From positions 248,001-312,000 of the forward strand of contig NZ_CAMLFE010000003.1 of assembly GCF_946479275.1 (NCBI RefSeq): DNA of 64,000 bases, in the 5' to 3' direction. Both the position numbers and the translations under genes were made by a program. This DNA is from an uncultured Bartonella sp. GTDB taxonomy: Bacteria > Pseudomonadota > Alphaproteobacteria > Rhizobiales > Rhizobiaceae. Below are positions 40,052 to 48,930 of this stretch, one piece after another. Positions within the stretch are counted from its first letter, which is position 1. Every line of letters starts with the position of its first letter. The notes beneath the pieces are model-generated. The model did no database searches. It was not told the DNA's origin and was given only the letters and a program-made list of their open reading frames with translations.

Positions 40052-40310
40052 CTTCACATGCCATACAATCCCCTTTAAAGGTCATTTGTCAGTTCGTTGC
40101 CATTGTTTAAAAAGAGCTTGTTGATCAAAAAACAGATTTGCCCTTTACGGCTTAACGATTTATCAGACAGACCTTTGAGGAACTTTAAAATATTCTTTCA
40201 GTCCGTTTAGACCAACAACAGTTGAACGCGGAATCTACCTAACGATCAGTCTTCGTTTTTAACGTCCAAACAAAGTTATTGAATTAATACCCGGCAAAAG
40301 ACCATATCTC

Positions 40311-40340
40311 GGTAATGCTTAAGCCTGCCAAGCCTGACGT
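40311..40340 (+). repeat. Direct repeat, copy 2
   Basis: Second copy of the block at 40021-40051, 290 bases downstream. The bases before both copies (an ATATC stretch) also match, so the duplication may be a little longer than listed. Confidence 0.65.
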
Positions 40341-40788
40341 CGTAAATATCGTACATCTGTTTTGCGTCATTTACCTATTTTGCGCAACTCAATAGACAAT
40401 CTTGTTGTTTAGGCGCCGTTCTGTCTGGAACTCTTAAGAGATGTATCGGAAAATACGTTCGACAAACAAAGGTATTTTTCTGTCTACCTGTTCAGTGATC
40501 ACAATAGTCGACCGAGCTTCCTATTGAGCGATCATTCCTCCCCCCCATACACAGTTGGAGCTATACATCTCCTCTTCAGTCAATGTCTTAACTGTTTTTC
40601 ACATAATCTATCCCCGACTGCAATAATGCACACGCAAATGCCATTGCGAGCAAAGTAAGGCATCACTCCCGATCATTTCTTCACTGCTCAGTCGACCAGG
40701 CCAATTCCGTTTTAAAAACTTGCCTGAAACGAAGATCGGTAAAGCTGGAAAGAGGACAATTTATCCTTCCGGAGATGAACGGAGACTA

Positions 40789-41055
40789 TCAGAGCGACTT
40801 TTTGTCCGCTTTTTTGGCTGCTTTAAACGTTGCCATTGCTCTGCCATTTTCTTCAATCTTGGTTTTACTCTTAGTCTTTGAAGATTTATGCTTCTCGCCT
40901 TCGCCAACGAGTTCCAATGTATCCTTGCGGAAAATAGCGGTCTTCAAATGCTCTTCCTTGAACCATACGCAAGAAACTTTACTATTGTTGACCTTATCGA
41001 CAGTCATTTTAGGACCACCAGATTTCAACCGAACAATATTGCCAGCTTTAAACAT
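40789..41055 (-). CDS. DUF2158 (YodC-like) protein with lysine-rich tail
   Basis: 88 residues from ATG 41055, with AAGGA upstream. Residues 1-50 match DUF2158: MFKAGNIVRLKSGGPKMTV, a VSCVWF strand and FRKDTLELV, a small SH3-like beta-barrel. DUF2158 proteins are usually about 60 residues. Here a further 35-residue tail rich in Lys and Ser/Thr follows (KHKSSKTKSKTK and AKKADKKSL), which looks nucleic-acid binding. Function unknown. Such genes are frequent in phage and other accessory regions. Confidence 0.75.
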   Translation of the reverse strand: MFKAGNIVRLKSGGPKMTVDKVNNSKVSCVWFKEEHLKTAIFRKDTLELVGEGEKHKSSKTKSKTKIEENGRAMATFKAAKKADKKSL

Positions 41056-41642
41056 TTTATATCCTTTTGAACATTTGTTAACTTTGCAAACAACCGCAAC
41101 CAACGCACCCCCGCGTCTTAGCGTGCTTTACTGTATATAGGATAAGACCAACGAATATTTTAGATTGTGTTATTTTACTTGTCTGTTCATCCACGAAAAT
41201 TTTGAACCGAAGAACTATTTATATAACCGTACGAACCGCACCGGTAGAATACTGAACTACCAATAAAGCCAATAGCGGATATAAACTGTTCCGTTCGACC
41301 TTCTCGCTATTGCCCGGAATTTATAAAAAATAATGCGGCTTTATTCCCCCCCTTCAAAGACAATCTATCCTCCCCGTTTCAGCACGGACTTATATTTAAA
41401 ACTCCTTCCTTAAAGACCAGCACTCGGCCGGATCTTTGAGCATTCCGCACCTTTACAAACGCTTATCGAAAAATTTCGGCCCAACGCCGTCTGGTGAACA
41501 ATCTATATGCCAAACACGATCACATACCACAATAATCTACAACATTTACAGCTCATCCCGCCTTCAAACCTGATGACGGAATGTAGCTGTTATATTGCTA
41601 TATCTGCCATTCAAGCAGATGATAGGTGGCAGACTTTACCGT
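41056..41642. other. Spacer between two small lysine-rich protein genes
   Basis: About 590 bases. The left end must hold the promoter of the DUF2158 gene; TATAGGAT lies at about 41136-41143 and could be part of it. The frame at 41507-41719 overlaps the 47-residue gene on the other strand and is not supported. Nothing else is recognisable. Confidence 0.4.
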
Positions 41643-41786
41643 TTATTTCGACTTCTTTTTACCGGCTGCTTGCGTCAAAGCGGATCCGGCAACTGACTTC
41701 TGTGCCTTTGTCGACTTAGGATCCTTCAATTGTTTCGATGCTTCTTTAGCCACTTTTTCCGATGAAGTTTTTTCATTTTTAGCCAT
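41643..41786 (-). CDS. 47-residue lysine-rich protein
   Basis: A short gene of 47 residues: starts MAKNEKTSSEKVAKEASKQL, continues with KDPKSTKAQKSVAGSALTQ and ends KKKSK. The AGAGGA ribosome site is about 10 bases before the ATG. The pattern 'KVAKxASKxLxDPKxSKxxKSVAGSALTQ' is one I recognise from short uncharacterised proteins of proteobacteria and mobile elements. Highly basic (about 13 Lys), alanine- and serine-rich, without a membrane segment; DNA or RNA binding is an inference. The upstream region is extremely AT-rich, as for silenced accessory genes. Confidence 0.75.
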   Translation of the reverse strand: MAKNEKTSSEKVAKEASKQLKDPKSTKAQKSVAGSALTQAAGKKKSK

Positions 41787-42930
41787 AATAAAAATCCTCT
41801 GATATTACCGATTTTTAAGCTCCGAATAAATATAATTCTTTTTATATTTTTAATAAATATATTATAATTGGAATTCATATATATTTTTCTTTTTATTCAC
41901 AATATAATTAACAATTGTCAATATTATCATTTTGAATAAAAGTAAACGTTCCGATATTTCAATCTTTTAAGCATTATTTTTTGAAAATTTTAATGAAATT
42001 TGTACTACCTGTTTTATTAATAGAATTGCTTTTGTTGAGTATTTTTTACGGGGCATCCAAAATAATTGGAGTTAATATTTGAGAATAGCTCCTATCCTCG
42101 TGATCCTCTTGAATGAGGCTGAACCGATCGTTTTGTGAGCCGTGATAACTGGGACAATACGTTTTCTCGAAAGCGAACGCCAATGAGGGAGGGGTTTTAT
42201 CAAACTAAAGCTTTTTTGGAATCTGCTGGCCATTGCTCCTGAATTTCTTATCCATCACCATTTCACGGATTTGAACGAGGGGAAACATATCAAGAGCCAA
42301 GTCAAAGAAACTCATGAGCAGCTGTTATTTTCTTCCATCGCTCGAAGTTTCATTAAAAACAACTCGTTAGATCACATGCTAACTACACTTGGTGGCTGAA
42401 TTTTTTCGGAAAAGAGCCTGTTTATTTTTGTCAAACGCGACATTTGAAGCCGCCGCAAATGCCCAAGAATAATGTTTCGCCAAAAAGAGAGCTTTTCGTA
42501 ACTCTTGAGGAGAGTTGGCTATACCAAACGGGCGGAAACATGACACGTCCCACGTAAAGCTATATCTATGCTTTGCAAAGTAATGACAGTGCGGATGTGA
42601 CCTCGATCAGCAATAGAATTTTAAACCGCATGAAAAGACTAACGTTCGGGCGAGGAAAGTTTATCCAACCGTTCCGGCGCTTCCCTCCCGCGCAAAAAAT
42701 TCGACACCCTTCCCTCTCGACAGACTGCTCAAACAGCCGTGTCACCGGGAACCTCTAAATAACTTTGCCTGTTCATGAAATAAAAGGTCCAAAACCGACA
42801 AAGCGCAGCATTATTGACTACTGCGACCAACAAATCGACGAATTGTTTTTGCCGTTAGCCCGGATGAAATTAATGGACAAAAGAGCTAAATACCGTCGGA
42901 TAAGTGATCGTTTCCCGTCATTTAAAGGCA
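41787..42930. other. AT-rich and decayed-looking stretch before the atp operon end
   Basis: About 1.1 kb. The first 200 bases are almost entirely A and T and probably hold the promoter of the small gene. The remainder has more normal composition and several open stretches without good starts: 42187-42399 (plus, 71 codons, no start codon near its beginning) and 42765-42947 (plus, TTG start, runs into the terminator). Neither resembles a protein I recognise. Decayed genes are possible. Confidence 0.4.
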
Positions 42931-42959
42931 CAAAAAACCACGCCTAATCAAAGCGTGGT
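42931..42959 (-). terminator. Intrinsic terminator of the atp operon
   Basis: On the minus strand, ACCACGC pairs with GCGTGGT over a nine-base loop and is followed by six T residues. It lies 26 bases past the stop of the b subunit gene. Confidence 0.85.
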
Positions 42960-42984
42960 CATCGTCATCCATAAAAAGAGAAGT

Positions 42985-43467
42985 CTAATTGAGACGGGCT
43001 TTGACGTCCTCAAGTGATTTATCAATAAGGCTCGAGGATTTTTTGCTGTCGATTTCTTTCACGAGAATTTCTTTTGCAGCAGCAACGGCGATATCAACAA
43101 CCATGGATTTCACTGCGCCAACCGCTTCCGCTTCAGCATGGGCAATCTTCTGTTCTGCCATTTTGTTACGACGAGCAACATAATCAGCCATTTTCTGGTG
43201 AGCGTCTTTTGCAAGCAACTCGGCTTCACGCTTGGCTGCAGCAATAATATCTTTGGCTTCTTTTTCCGCTTGCTCGCGTTTTGCCTGATAAACGGCAAGA
43301 AGCTCTTGTGCTTCTTCGCGCGTACGACGCGCCTCATCAAGCTCACTTCTTATGAGCTCTGCTCTTTTATCAAGAAAACGGTTAAGGAGTGCAGGCACTT
43401 TATAGTAGACAAGAACTGCTATAAAGAGAAGCAATCCTATCAGCGCCCAGAACGTATCTGTCATCAT
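42985..43467 (-). CDS. atpF: ATP synthase F0 subunit b
   Basis: 160 residues. One N-terminal membrane helix (FWALIGLLLFIAVLVYYKVPALL) followed by a long charged helix, with RSELDEARRTREEAQELL and AEKEAKDIIAAAKREAELL, that forms the peripheral stalk linking F0 to F1. It pairs with the b' subunit encoded just upstream (six-base gap). It is the last gene of the operon; a terminator follows. Confidence 0.94.
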   Translation of the reverse strand: MMTDTFWALIGLLLFIAVLVYYKVPALLNRFLDKRAELIRSELDEARRTREEAQELLAVYQAKREQAEKEAKDIIAAAKREAELLAKDAHQKMADYVARRNKMAEQKIAHAEAEAVGAVKSMVVDIAVAAAKEILVKEIDSKKSSSLIDKSLEDVKARLN

Positions 43468-43473
43468 GGTCTT

Positions 43474-44046
43474 TTACTCCAAACCGCTTACAGACTTGAC
43501 AGCCGCGGTTGCATGCGAAGCACTGACTTTCGAGCCGATAAGCTTTTCGACAATTTCGGCCGCTGTTGTTTCAGCAATTTTATTCACATTGCCCATCGCA
43601 CTGTTACGTATTTTTTTAATCCGCTCTTCCGATTCCGCAAGTTTTTTATCAAGCTCGGCTTCCGACTTTTTACGTTCTTCATCGACCTTGTTACGAATTT
43701 CATCGGCTGATGTCTGAGCAATTGCGATAGCGCGTGCACGTGCTTCGGAAAGCTCGCGTTCATATGAAGCAATGGCACTTTCGCGTTCCATATTCATACG
43801 TTCGGCTTTGTCGTGATCGGATGCAATCCTGTCTCGACGAATTTCGATCGTGCCACCTATCCGTGGCACAATGATCCTCGATATGATTATATAAAACAGG
43901 CCAAAACAAATAATGAGCCAGAAAATGTGCGACTCGTAATACGAAAAATCAAAAGGCGGAAAAACACGCCCTGCATGTTGTGCAGCTTCGCCCGCATGTT
44001 CTACTGGCGTTTCGACAGTTTGCGCAAATGCGCTTGATAGAAACAT
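43474..44046 (-). CDS. atpG: ATP synthase F0 subunit b'
   Basis: 190 residues. After an N-terminal extension with a signal-like segment and a His/Glu-rich stretch, a single membrane helix (HIFWLIICFGLFYIIISRIIVPRI) precedes a long coiled helix with EIRRDRIASDHDKAERMN and ARAIAIAQTSADEIRNK. Two different b-type subunits (b and b') are characteristic of alphaproteobacteria, cyanobacteria and chloroplasts. Gene names vary (atpG, atpF2, atpX). Confidence 0.93.
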   Translation of the reverse strand: MFLSSAFAQTVETPVEHAGEAAQHAGRVFPPFDFSYYESHIFWLIICFGLFYIIISRIIVPRIGGTIEIRRDRIASDHDKAERMNMERESAIASYERELSEARARAIAIAQTSADEIRNKVDEERKKSEAELDKKLAESEERIKKIRNSAMGNVNKIAETTAAEIVEKLIGSKVSASHATAAVKSVSGLE

Positions 44047-44152
44047 CCCGTTTTACCCTCTCACAAGCTCCAATGTTTTAACACAATTGGTAACAGCCTT
44101 CCGGCAGCTCAAGGTTTTATTATAAACAATTGGCTTACCGCCGAGAACGAGT

Positions 44153-44171
44153 GGCAGGCCATGGGCCTGCC
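44153..44171 (-). promoter_or_regulatory. GC-rich hairpin between atpE and the b' gene
   Basis: GGCAGGCC pairs with GGCCTGCC over a three-base loop, in the 160-base gap after atpE. The c subunit is needed in far higher copy number than its neighbours, so a hairpin that protects the upstream mRNA end or attenuates downstream transcription would make sense. No T-run follows on the minus strand. Role inferred. Confidence 0.5.
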
Positions 44172-44205
44172 TCGTCAAATGCAATAGCCAAAGGCATTCA
44201 ACTCA

Positions 44206-44436
44206 TCAGACAGCGAACAGAAGCAGAATTGCAACGAGCAAAGAGAAAATGCCCAAAGCTTCCGTAACGGCAAAACCAAAGACCAAACGTGCAAACTGAC
44301 CATCGGCAGCAGACGGATTGCGAAGTGCACCCGAAAGATAGCTACCGAAGATATTACCAAGGCCGAGGGCTGTACCTGCCATACCAAAGCAGGCGAGACC
44401 GGCGCCTATATATTTTGCTGCGAGTGCTAATTCCAT
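44206..44436 (-). CDS. atpE: ATP synthase F0 subunit c
   Basis: 76 residues forming a hairpin of two membrane helices; ten or so copies make the rotor ring. The first helix is glycine-rich (AKYIGAGLACFGMAGTALGLG), the polar loop has RNPSA, and the ion-binding carboxylate is the Glu in FAVTEALGIFSLL near residue 59. The surrounding residues point to proton rather than sodium use. An AAAGGAG-type ribosome site precedes the ATG. Confidence 0.96.
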   Translation of the reverse strand: MELALAAKYIGAGLACFGMAGTALGLGNIFGSYLSGALRNPSAADGQFARLVFGFAVTEALGIFSLLVAILLLFAV

Positions 44437-44493
44437 TTCATTCTCCTTTGAAGCAAAATCGCATTTAAAAGCGGTGGAACCCCACCAGTTTCA

Positions 44494-45252
44494 TCAATGT
44501 CCGGGATGCACCGCATCAGCAAGGTACATACAGGTTAGAATAGTAAAGACATAGGCTTGAAGGAACGCCACAAGAACTTCAAGAGCCGTGACTGCCACAG
44601 TCATAATAAGAGGTAAAATTGAACCGCCAATGCCTGCCGCACCCAGACTTATCATAGATACGACGAAACCGGCAAAAACTTTGAGGGTAATGTGCCCTGC
44701 CAACATGTTGGCAAAAAGACGAACAGACAGGCTGATCGGGCGGGAAAGAAACGAGATGACTTCGATAATTGTTACCAGAGGCAGGATAATGACCGGCACG
44801 CCTGAAGGAACAAACAATCTTAAAAAGCCGAACCCGTTTTTAATAAACCCGTATATGACAACCGTAAAAATGACGAGCATGGCAAGGGCGAAGGTAATCG
44901 CAATTTGCGACGTAACCGTATAGAAATAGGGAAACAGACCCAAAAAATTTGCTACCAGCACAAACACGAATATAGAAAACACAAGTGGAAAAAACCGCAT
45001 GCCCTGTGCTCCCGCCGAGCCGCGCAACATATTGGCAACAAATTCATAGGTAATTTCCGAAATGGATTGCATCCGTGTCGGAATGATGCCCCGACTCGAC
45101 GAAGATGCAAACAAAAACAACGAGGAAAATACCACTGTTATAGCCATGAAGAGCGAAACATTGGTGAATGATAAATCCATATTTCCGACAGAAATATTGA
45201 TCAGCTTAGACATCTGAAACTGATGAATAGGATCTGGACCGCTCGCTGACAC
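44494..45252 (-). CDS. atpB: ATP synthase F0 subunit a
   Basis: 252 residues with five or six membrane helices. The essential Arg lies in [14 protein letters not shown] near residue 180, facing the c-ring; [21 protein letters not shown] closes the protein. It forms the two proton half-channels. It starts with GTG at 45252, preceded by AGAGG, eleven bases after atpI. Confidence 0.95.
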   Translation of the reverse strand: MSASGPDPIHQFQMSKLINISVGNMDLSFTNVSLFMAITVVFSSLFLFASSSSRGIIPTRMQSISEITYEFVANMLRGSAGAQGMRFFPLVFSIFVFVLVANFLGLFPYFYTVTSQIAITFALAMLVIFTVVIYGFIKNGFGFLRLFVPSGVPVIILPLVTIIEVISFLSRPISLSVRLFANMLAGHITLKVFAGFVVSMISLGAAGIGGSILPLIMTVAVTALEVLVAFLQAYVFTILTCMYLADAVHPGH

Positions 45253-45263
45253 CTTAACCTCTT

Positions 45264-45683
45264 TTACTCGGGCTTATCAGGCCCATCATCTTGGCGCGAC
45301 GCGCCGTTTTTGCCAATTTGACTGGGAGCAACAGCCCCCACCGATCGTAATATATTCAATACTCCGGCAGAAAAACCAAGGAAAAGAAAAATAATTAATC
45401 CCCACGGCGATGTTCCTGCCAATTGATCAAATCCCAACCCTAGTATAACACCAACCACAACGCCAGCCAAAAATTCGCTGGACAGCCTGATTGCCTGTGC
45501 CATTCCTTTCGACGGTCCCGCTTCCTGTTTTTCAGGATCCGGTTTCTTGTCCGCTTGATAGCGAGCCAATTTTTCCTGCAGATTGCGTCTGCGCGTTTCC
45601 AGATCCAAAGTTTCAGGACTGCTCCCCTGCTCCGGTATTCGAGTACCCCTCTCAGGCTTAACAGGTTTATCACCTTTCGCCAT
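45264..45683 (-). CDS. atpI: ATP synthase accessory protein AtpI
   Basis: 139 residues. A hydrophilic N-terminal 65 residues rich in charged and Pro residues precede two membrane helices ([19 protein letters not shown] and [22 protein letters not shown]), the AtpI/Fo synthase subunit I pattern. AtpI assists c-ring assembly and possibly magnesium uptake. First gene of the atpI-B-E-b'-b operon; AAGGGG precedes the ATG. The F1 genes are not here and are usually at a separate locus in rhizobia. Confidence 0.9.
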   Translation of the reverse strand: MAKGDKPVKPERGTRIPEQGSSPETLDLETRRRNLQEKLARYQADKKPDPEKQEAGPSKGMAQAIRLSSEFLAGVVVGVILGLGFDQLAGTSPWGLIIFLFLGFSAGVLNILRSVGAVAPSQIGKNGASRQDDGPDKPE

Positions 45684-45916
45684 ATTTGGCCCCTTGATCC
45701 CAAATGCAAAGTAAAGGTCTGACCTCTAGAGTTGGGCGCAACATATTGTTACCTGAAGCATTCGTCAAGCCGCTAGCCCTCAAGATCAAAAGGAATTTTC
45801 TTCAAAAAAGAAAGTAAAGACATTCCTTAACTTGTTTTTTCTCGAAATCGATGTCTGAAACATCTATTATCATATTGTTTTATAATAATTTTTCTAACTA
45901 AAAAATAGTCTTTGTG

Positions 45917-47179
45917 TCAAATCCACCCGCCATAACGGGTGCGGTAAAAAATATGCAATCCGATCTTGTCTACCTTGATCATTGTGCGTGCCCAACGAGG
46001 ACGGACATAGACCGCATGATAATGGGTGGCCGAGCCTACTTCGGGAAACCATATCTGACCAGCCGTAACAGCTTTGGCAACTTGCTGGGCCACGGTCCAT
46101 TGCGCCATCTCGGTTACCCTGTGTTTGCGTCCATCGCAAGCAAACGAAAACTGGCAATGATTGATCCAGTTGGTATTTTGGTAAACAACACCGCAAATTG
46201 TTTTCGGATAGGCCGGATTTCTCACTCTGTTCAAAACGACTTGTGCAACAGCTGCCTGCCCTTTGATTGATTCTCCGCGAGACTCAAAATAAACCGCTTC
46301 TGCCAGACACTTCTGTTCTTTCGCAGTGAAGGCTTCAGGTGGCAGAGGTGTTGCAGCCCAGGCATGATCGTTACGCCCGATAGGCGGAATAAAACGTCCG
46401 TTCCGGTCAATTGGAGAATTTTGTTTTTCGGTCAATACGCTATCAAATGCGCTTGTATCGACTTTCGCATTGGCTGGTGCGTAGCCTAATGCCAAAACAT
46501 CCGGATTATCATTGGTTACAAGATTTTTGAGAATCTTCGGCACAGGAAGTTTCGAGACCGGTTTCTTCTGCGGCACAACCAGAGCAATTTTTTCTTCGGA
46601 TTTATTTCCTATCTTTTCGCTGTTTTCCCCCACGTTTTTCGACGTCCCGCTTCCGCTTTCGATATTCCGAGCAACTTCGAAGACACCGACTTGCCGGAAT
46701 TTTTCAGGAAACGGTGTGACAGTCATGCTGAATTTTGGAAATTCTGGCGCCTGCGATTGAAATGGATTGTCTGAAAGAGCTTGCACACTATTGCCCTCAA
46801 CATCATCAACGTGAGTCGATTTCTGATTGGAATTATTTCCTTTAAGGTGATCGTCGGCTCTCCGCTGTCCAGCCCCCAATGCCCGCTCATTATCTGCCAG
46901 TTTATTATCCGATTGAGCAATAGTTGAGGCATTTGCTTGACCAAGGGAGGCGACAATTTCAGCCGAAGCGTTTCCAGCATTATCGACAAGAGCCGCTTTA
47001 TAAGACAGGATCGCATTAGAAAAATCGGTTTTGTGAATCGTTGTTGCAGCTAAAGCCGAAAGGCTTGCACCAAGGAAAACCGGCAAAACTCGGGATTTAC
47101 GCTTCTTCTGTTTTAAAACGGCCGGCGCTTCATAAAACCGCCCCTCGGGCATGTAATAAGAGGATGCGGCGCGAAGCAT
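45917..47179 (-). CDS. SleB-like cell wall hydrolase
   Basis: About 420 residues. A single N-terminal membrane segment (VFLGASLSALAATT-like, near residue 35) anchors a long low-complexity region rich in Asn, Ser and Lys. The C-terminal 130 residues are a Hydrolase_2 (SleB) domain: CLAEAVYFESRGESIKGQAAVAQVVLNRVRNPAYPKTICGVVY, with the catalytic Glu in the AVYFESRGE block. Such enzymes cut peptidoglycan glycan strands; in non-spore formers they act in growth or division. I chose ATG 47179 (GAAGGTGAG upstream); a TTG start at 47260 is also possible. CtrA-like sites lie upstream. Confidence 0.86.
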   Translation of the reverse strand: MLRAASSYYMPEGRFYEAPAVLKQKKRKSRVLPVFLGASLSALAATTIHKTDFSNAILSYKAALVDNAGNASAEIVASLGQANASTIAQSDNKLADNERALGAGQRRADDHLKGNNSNQKSTHVDDVEGNSVQALSDNPFQSQAPEFPKFSMTVTPFPEKFRQVGVFEVARNIESGSGTSKNVGENSEKIGNKSEEKIALVVPQKKPVSKLPVPKILKNLVTNDNPDVLALGYAPANAKVDTSAFDSVLTEKQNSPIDRNGRFIPPIGRNDHAWAATPLPPEAFTAKEQKCLAEAVYFESRGESIKGQAAVAQVVLNRVRNPAYPKTICGVVYQNTNWINHCQFSFACDGRKHRVTEMAQWTVAQQVAKAVTAGQIWFPEVGSATHYHAVYVRPRWARTMIKVDKIGLHIFYRTRYGGWI

Positions 47180-47324
47180 CAAGGTCTGCTCACCTTCGTT
47201 ACCGGAACGGCGCAAAGACGGTATGAAAGACACTTCAAACACCACATCACTCCAACGCAAATACGCTTACGCAAAACAAAAAGAAAAACTTGTTTTCTGT
47301 GGTTTGAAGATTGCCTCATCAACC

Positions 47325-47402
47325 TTTATTTATGGTTAACAAAAACACCCTTATTCGTTGATTTTATTGATTAATTTTTCCTTAATTTATCAGAATGGTT
47401 AA
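47325..47402 (-). promoter_or_regulatory. Cluster of CtrA-like binding sites upstream of the cell wall hydrolase
   Basis: A perfect TTAA-N7-TTAA at 47371-47385, a near-perfect TTTA-N7-TTAA at 47325-47339 that contains TTAACCAT on the minus strand, and a further TTAACCAT half-site at 47395-47402. TTAA-N7-TTAA and TTAACCAT are the known sites of the alphaproteobacterial cell-cycle regulator CtrA. The only gene they can serve is the hydrolase, since der ends on the other side in the same direction. Confidence 0.5.
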
Positions 47403-47499
47403 CGCAAAAATAGCGCATTTATCGGCTTTCTTAAAAAAGCAAAGCCGATTTGTTAATGTTTCTGAATAGAGTGCAAACACTATTTTTTAAAAAAACGAC

Positions 47500-48927
47500 T
47501 CAGCATTTTTTGGCGCGACCGGCAAACGGATTATCGGAGGTTGTCATCGTCAACCGGATGGGAACACCCGGCATATCGAAAGAATCACGCAGACTGTTTA
47601 CAAGATAACGCAGATAGGACTGCGGCATCGCTTCCGGTCGGGAACAAGAAATAACAAAAACCGGAGGGCGCGTTTTTATCTGGGTGATATATTTCACCTT
47701 CAAACGTCGTCCCGAAACCGCCGGTGCCGGATGATAGGCAGTGATTTCTGCAAGCCATCTGTTAAGCTTGCCCGTCGACACACGCCGGTTCCAAATACGA
47801 TGAACCATCTCGACATTTTCCATTAGACGGTCAATTCCCTCGCCACGCTCGCCGGATACCGGCACTGCTCTCAAACCACGCACTTGCGGCAATAGACGTG
47901 CACATTCTTCGTGCAATCGGGCAAGCGTTTCCTGCCTGTTTTCGATCAAATCCCATTTATTGAAAGCAATAACGGGTGCTCTTCCCTCTCTGATAACGAG
48001 ATCGGCAATTTGCAGATCCTGTTTTTCGAATGGAATCGTTGCATCAAGCACAATGATGACGACTTCGGCAAAGCGAATCGCTCGCAAGGTTTCTGCAACA
48101 GAGAGTTTTTCAAGCTTTCCATCAACCTTCGACTTACGACGCAAACCGGCGGTATCAAAAAGCTTTATCTGACGCCCTTTCCACTGCCAATCCACCGAGA
48201 TAGAATCGCGGGTTATTCCGGCTTCCGGACCGGTCAATAAACGGTCCTGTCCGAGCATCGTATTGATAAGGGTGGATTTGCCAGCGTTCGGCCGACCGAC
48301 AATTGCGATATGCAAAGGTTTTGTCTTGTCGTAAGCCGGTTCTTCAGCTTCCGGATCGTCAATTTTCTCCCCAAACTCGTCGTCTCTTCGCCTGTTTTCC
48401 CCCTCGGTTCTTGTCCTGTCAAAAGCTTTTTGTCTGCCAACGGCATCAACAATAGCGTCGCGCAAATCCTGTAATCCCAAACCATGCTCGGCAGAAATCG
48501 GACAAGGCTCGCCAAGGCCGAGTGACCAAGCTTCATAAAAGCCTGCTGTTGCCTGTTTCGATTCCGATTTATTGGCAACCAATACAATTGGCTTACCCGA
48601 CTTGCGAACAAGCGAAGCAAAATTAAGATCGCTTGATGTCATGCCGCTTTTTGCGTCAAGCACAAAAAGAATGAGATCGGCTTCATCAATGGCGGCTTTT
48701 GTCTGGGCGCGCATGCGCCCCTCCAAAGTATCACTTTTGGCTTCTTCCAAACCTGCTGTATCAATGACATCAAAACGCAAATCCATCAAACGCGCTTCAT
48801 GACGGCGACGATCACGTGTAACACCAGGGGTATCATCAACGAGCGCGAGCTTCTGCCCGACAAGCCGGTTAAATAGTGTCGATTTGCCCACATTCGGGCG
48901 GCCGACGATTGCAATGGTCAAGCCCAT
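47500..48927 (-). CDS. der: Ribosome biogenesis GTPase Der
   Basis: 475 residues with the two tandem GTPase domains unique to Der/EngA. Domain 1: [14 protein letters not shown] at residue 8, DTPGVT, NKSE. Domain 2: [14 protein letters not shown] near 210, [11 protein letters not shown] near 258, NKWD near 323. A C-terminal KH-like domain ([24 protein letters not shown]) follows. Needed for 50S subunit assembly. It starts three bases after the upstream gene, so both are probably on one transcript. Confidence 0.96.
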   Translation of the reverse strand: MGLTIAIVGRPNVGKSTLFNRLVGQKLALVDDTPGVTRDRRRHEARLMDLRFDVIDTAGLEEAKSDTLEGRMRAQTKAAIDEADLILFVLDAKSGMTSSDLNFASLVRKSGKPIVLVANKSESKQATAGFYEAWSLGLGEPCPISAEHGLGLQDLRDAIVDAVGRQKAFDRTRTEGENRRRDDEFGEKIDDPEAEEPAYDKTKPLHIAIVGRPNAGKSTLINTMLGQDRLLTGPEAGITRDSISVDWQWKGRQIKLFDTAGLRRKSKVDGKLEKLSVAETLRAIRFAEVVIIVLDATIPFEKQDLQIADLVIREGRAPVIAFNKWDLIENRQETLARLHEECARLLPQVRGLRAVPVSGERGEGIDRLMENVEMVHRIWNRRVSTGKLNRWLAEITAYHPAPAVSGRRLKVKYITQIKTRPPVFVISCSRPEAMPQSYLRYLVNSLRDSFDMPGVPIRLTMTTSDNPFAGRAKKC

Positions 48928-48930
48928 TTT

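Larger units (their letters stand above)
40008..40788. other. Gene-free stretch with a duplicated block
   Basis: 780 bases without a supported gene. It contains two copies of a 30-base block (listed separately) and otherwise mixed sequence with no frame longer than a few dozen codons. It opens a pocket of nearly 3 kb of sparse coding that runs to the atp operon. Confidence 0.45.

Noticed and set aside
42765..42947. A 60-codon plus-strand frame before the atp operon end
   Set aside because: TTG start without ribosome site, and its end runs into the atp terminator stem. Kept only as part of the decayed-looking stretch.
40008..42984. An intact prophage or integrative element
   Set aside because: No integrase, transposase, tRNA attachment site or structural gene is visible; only two small genes and one pair of short repeats.
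45917..47179. Spore germination role for the SleB-like protein
   Set aside because: The SleB domain is common in non-sporulating alphaproteobacteria, and nothing else here suggests sporulation.
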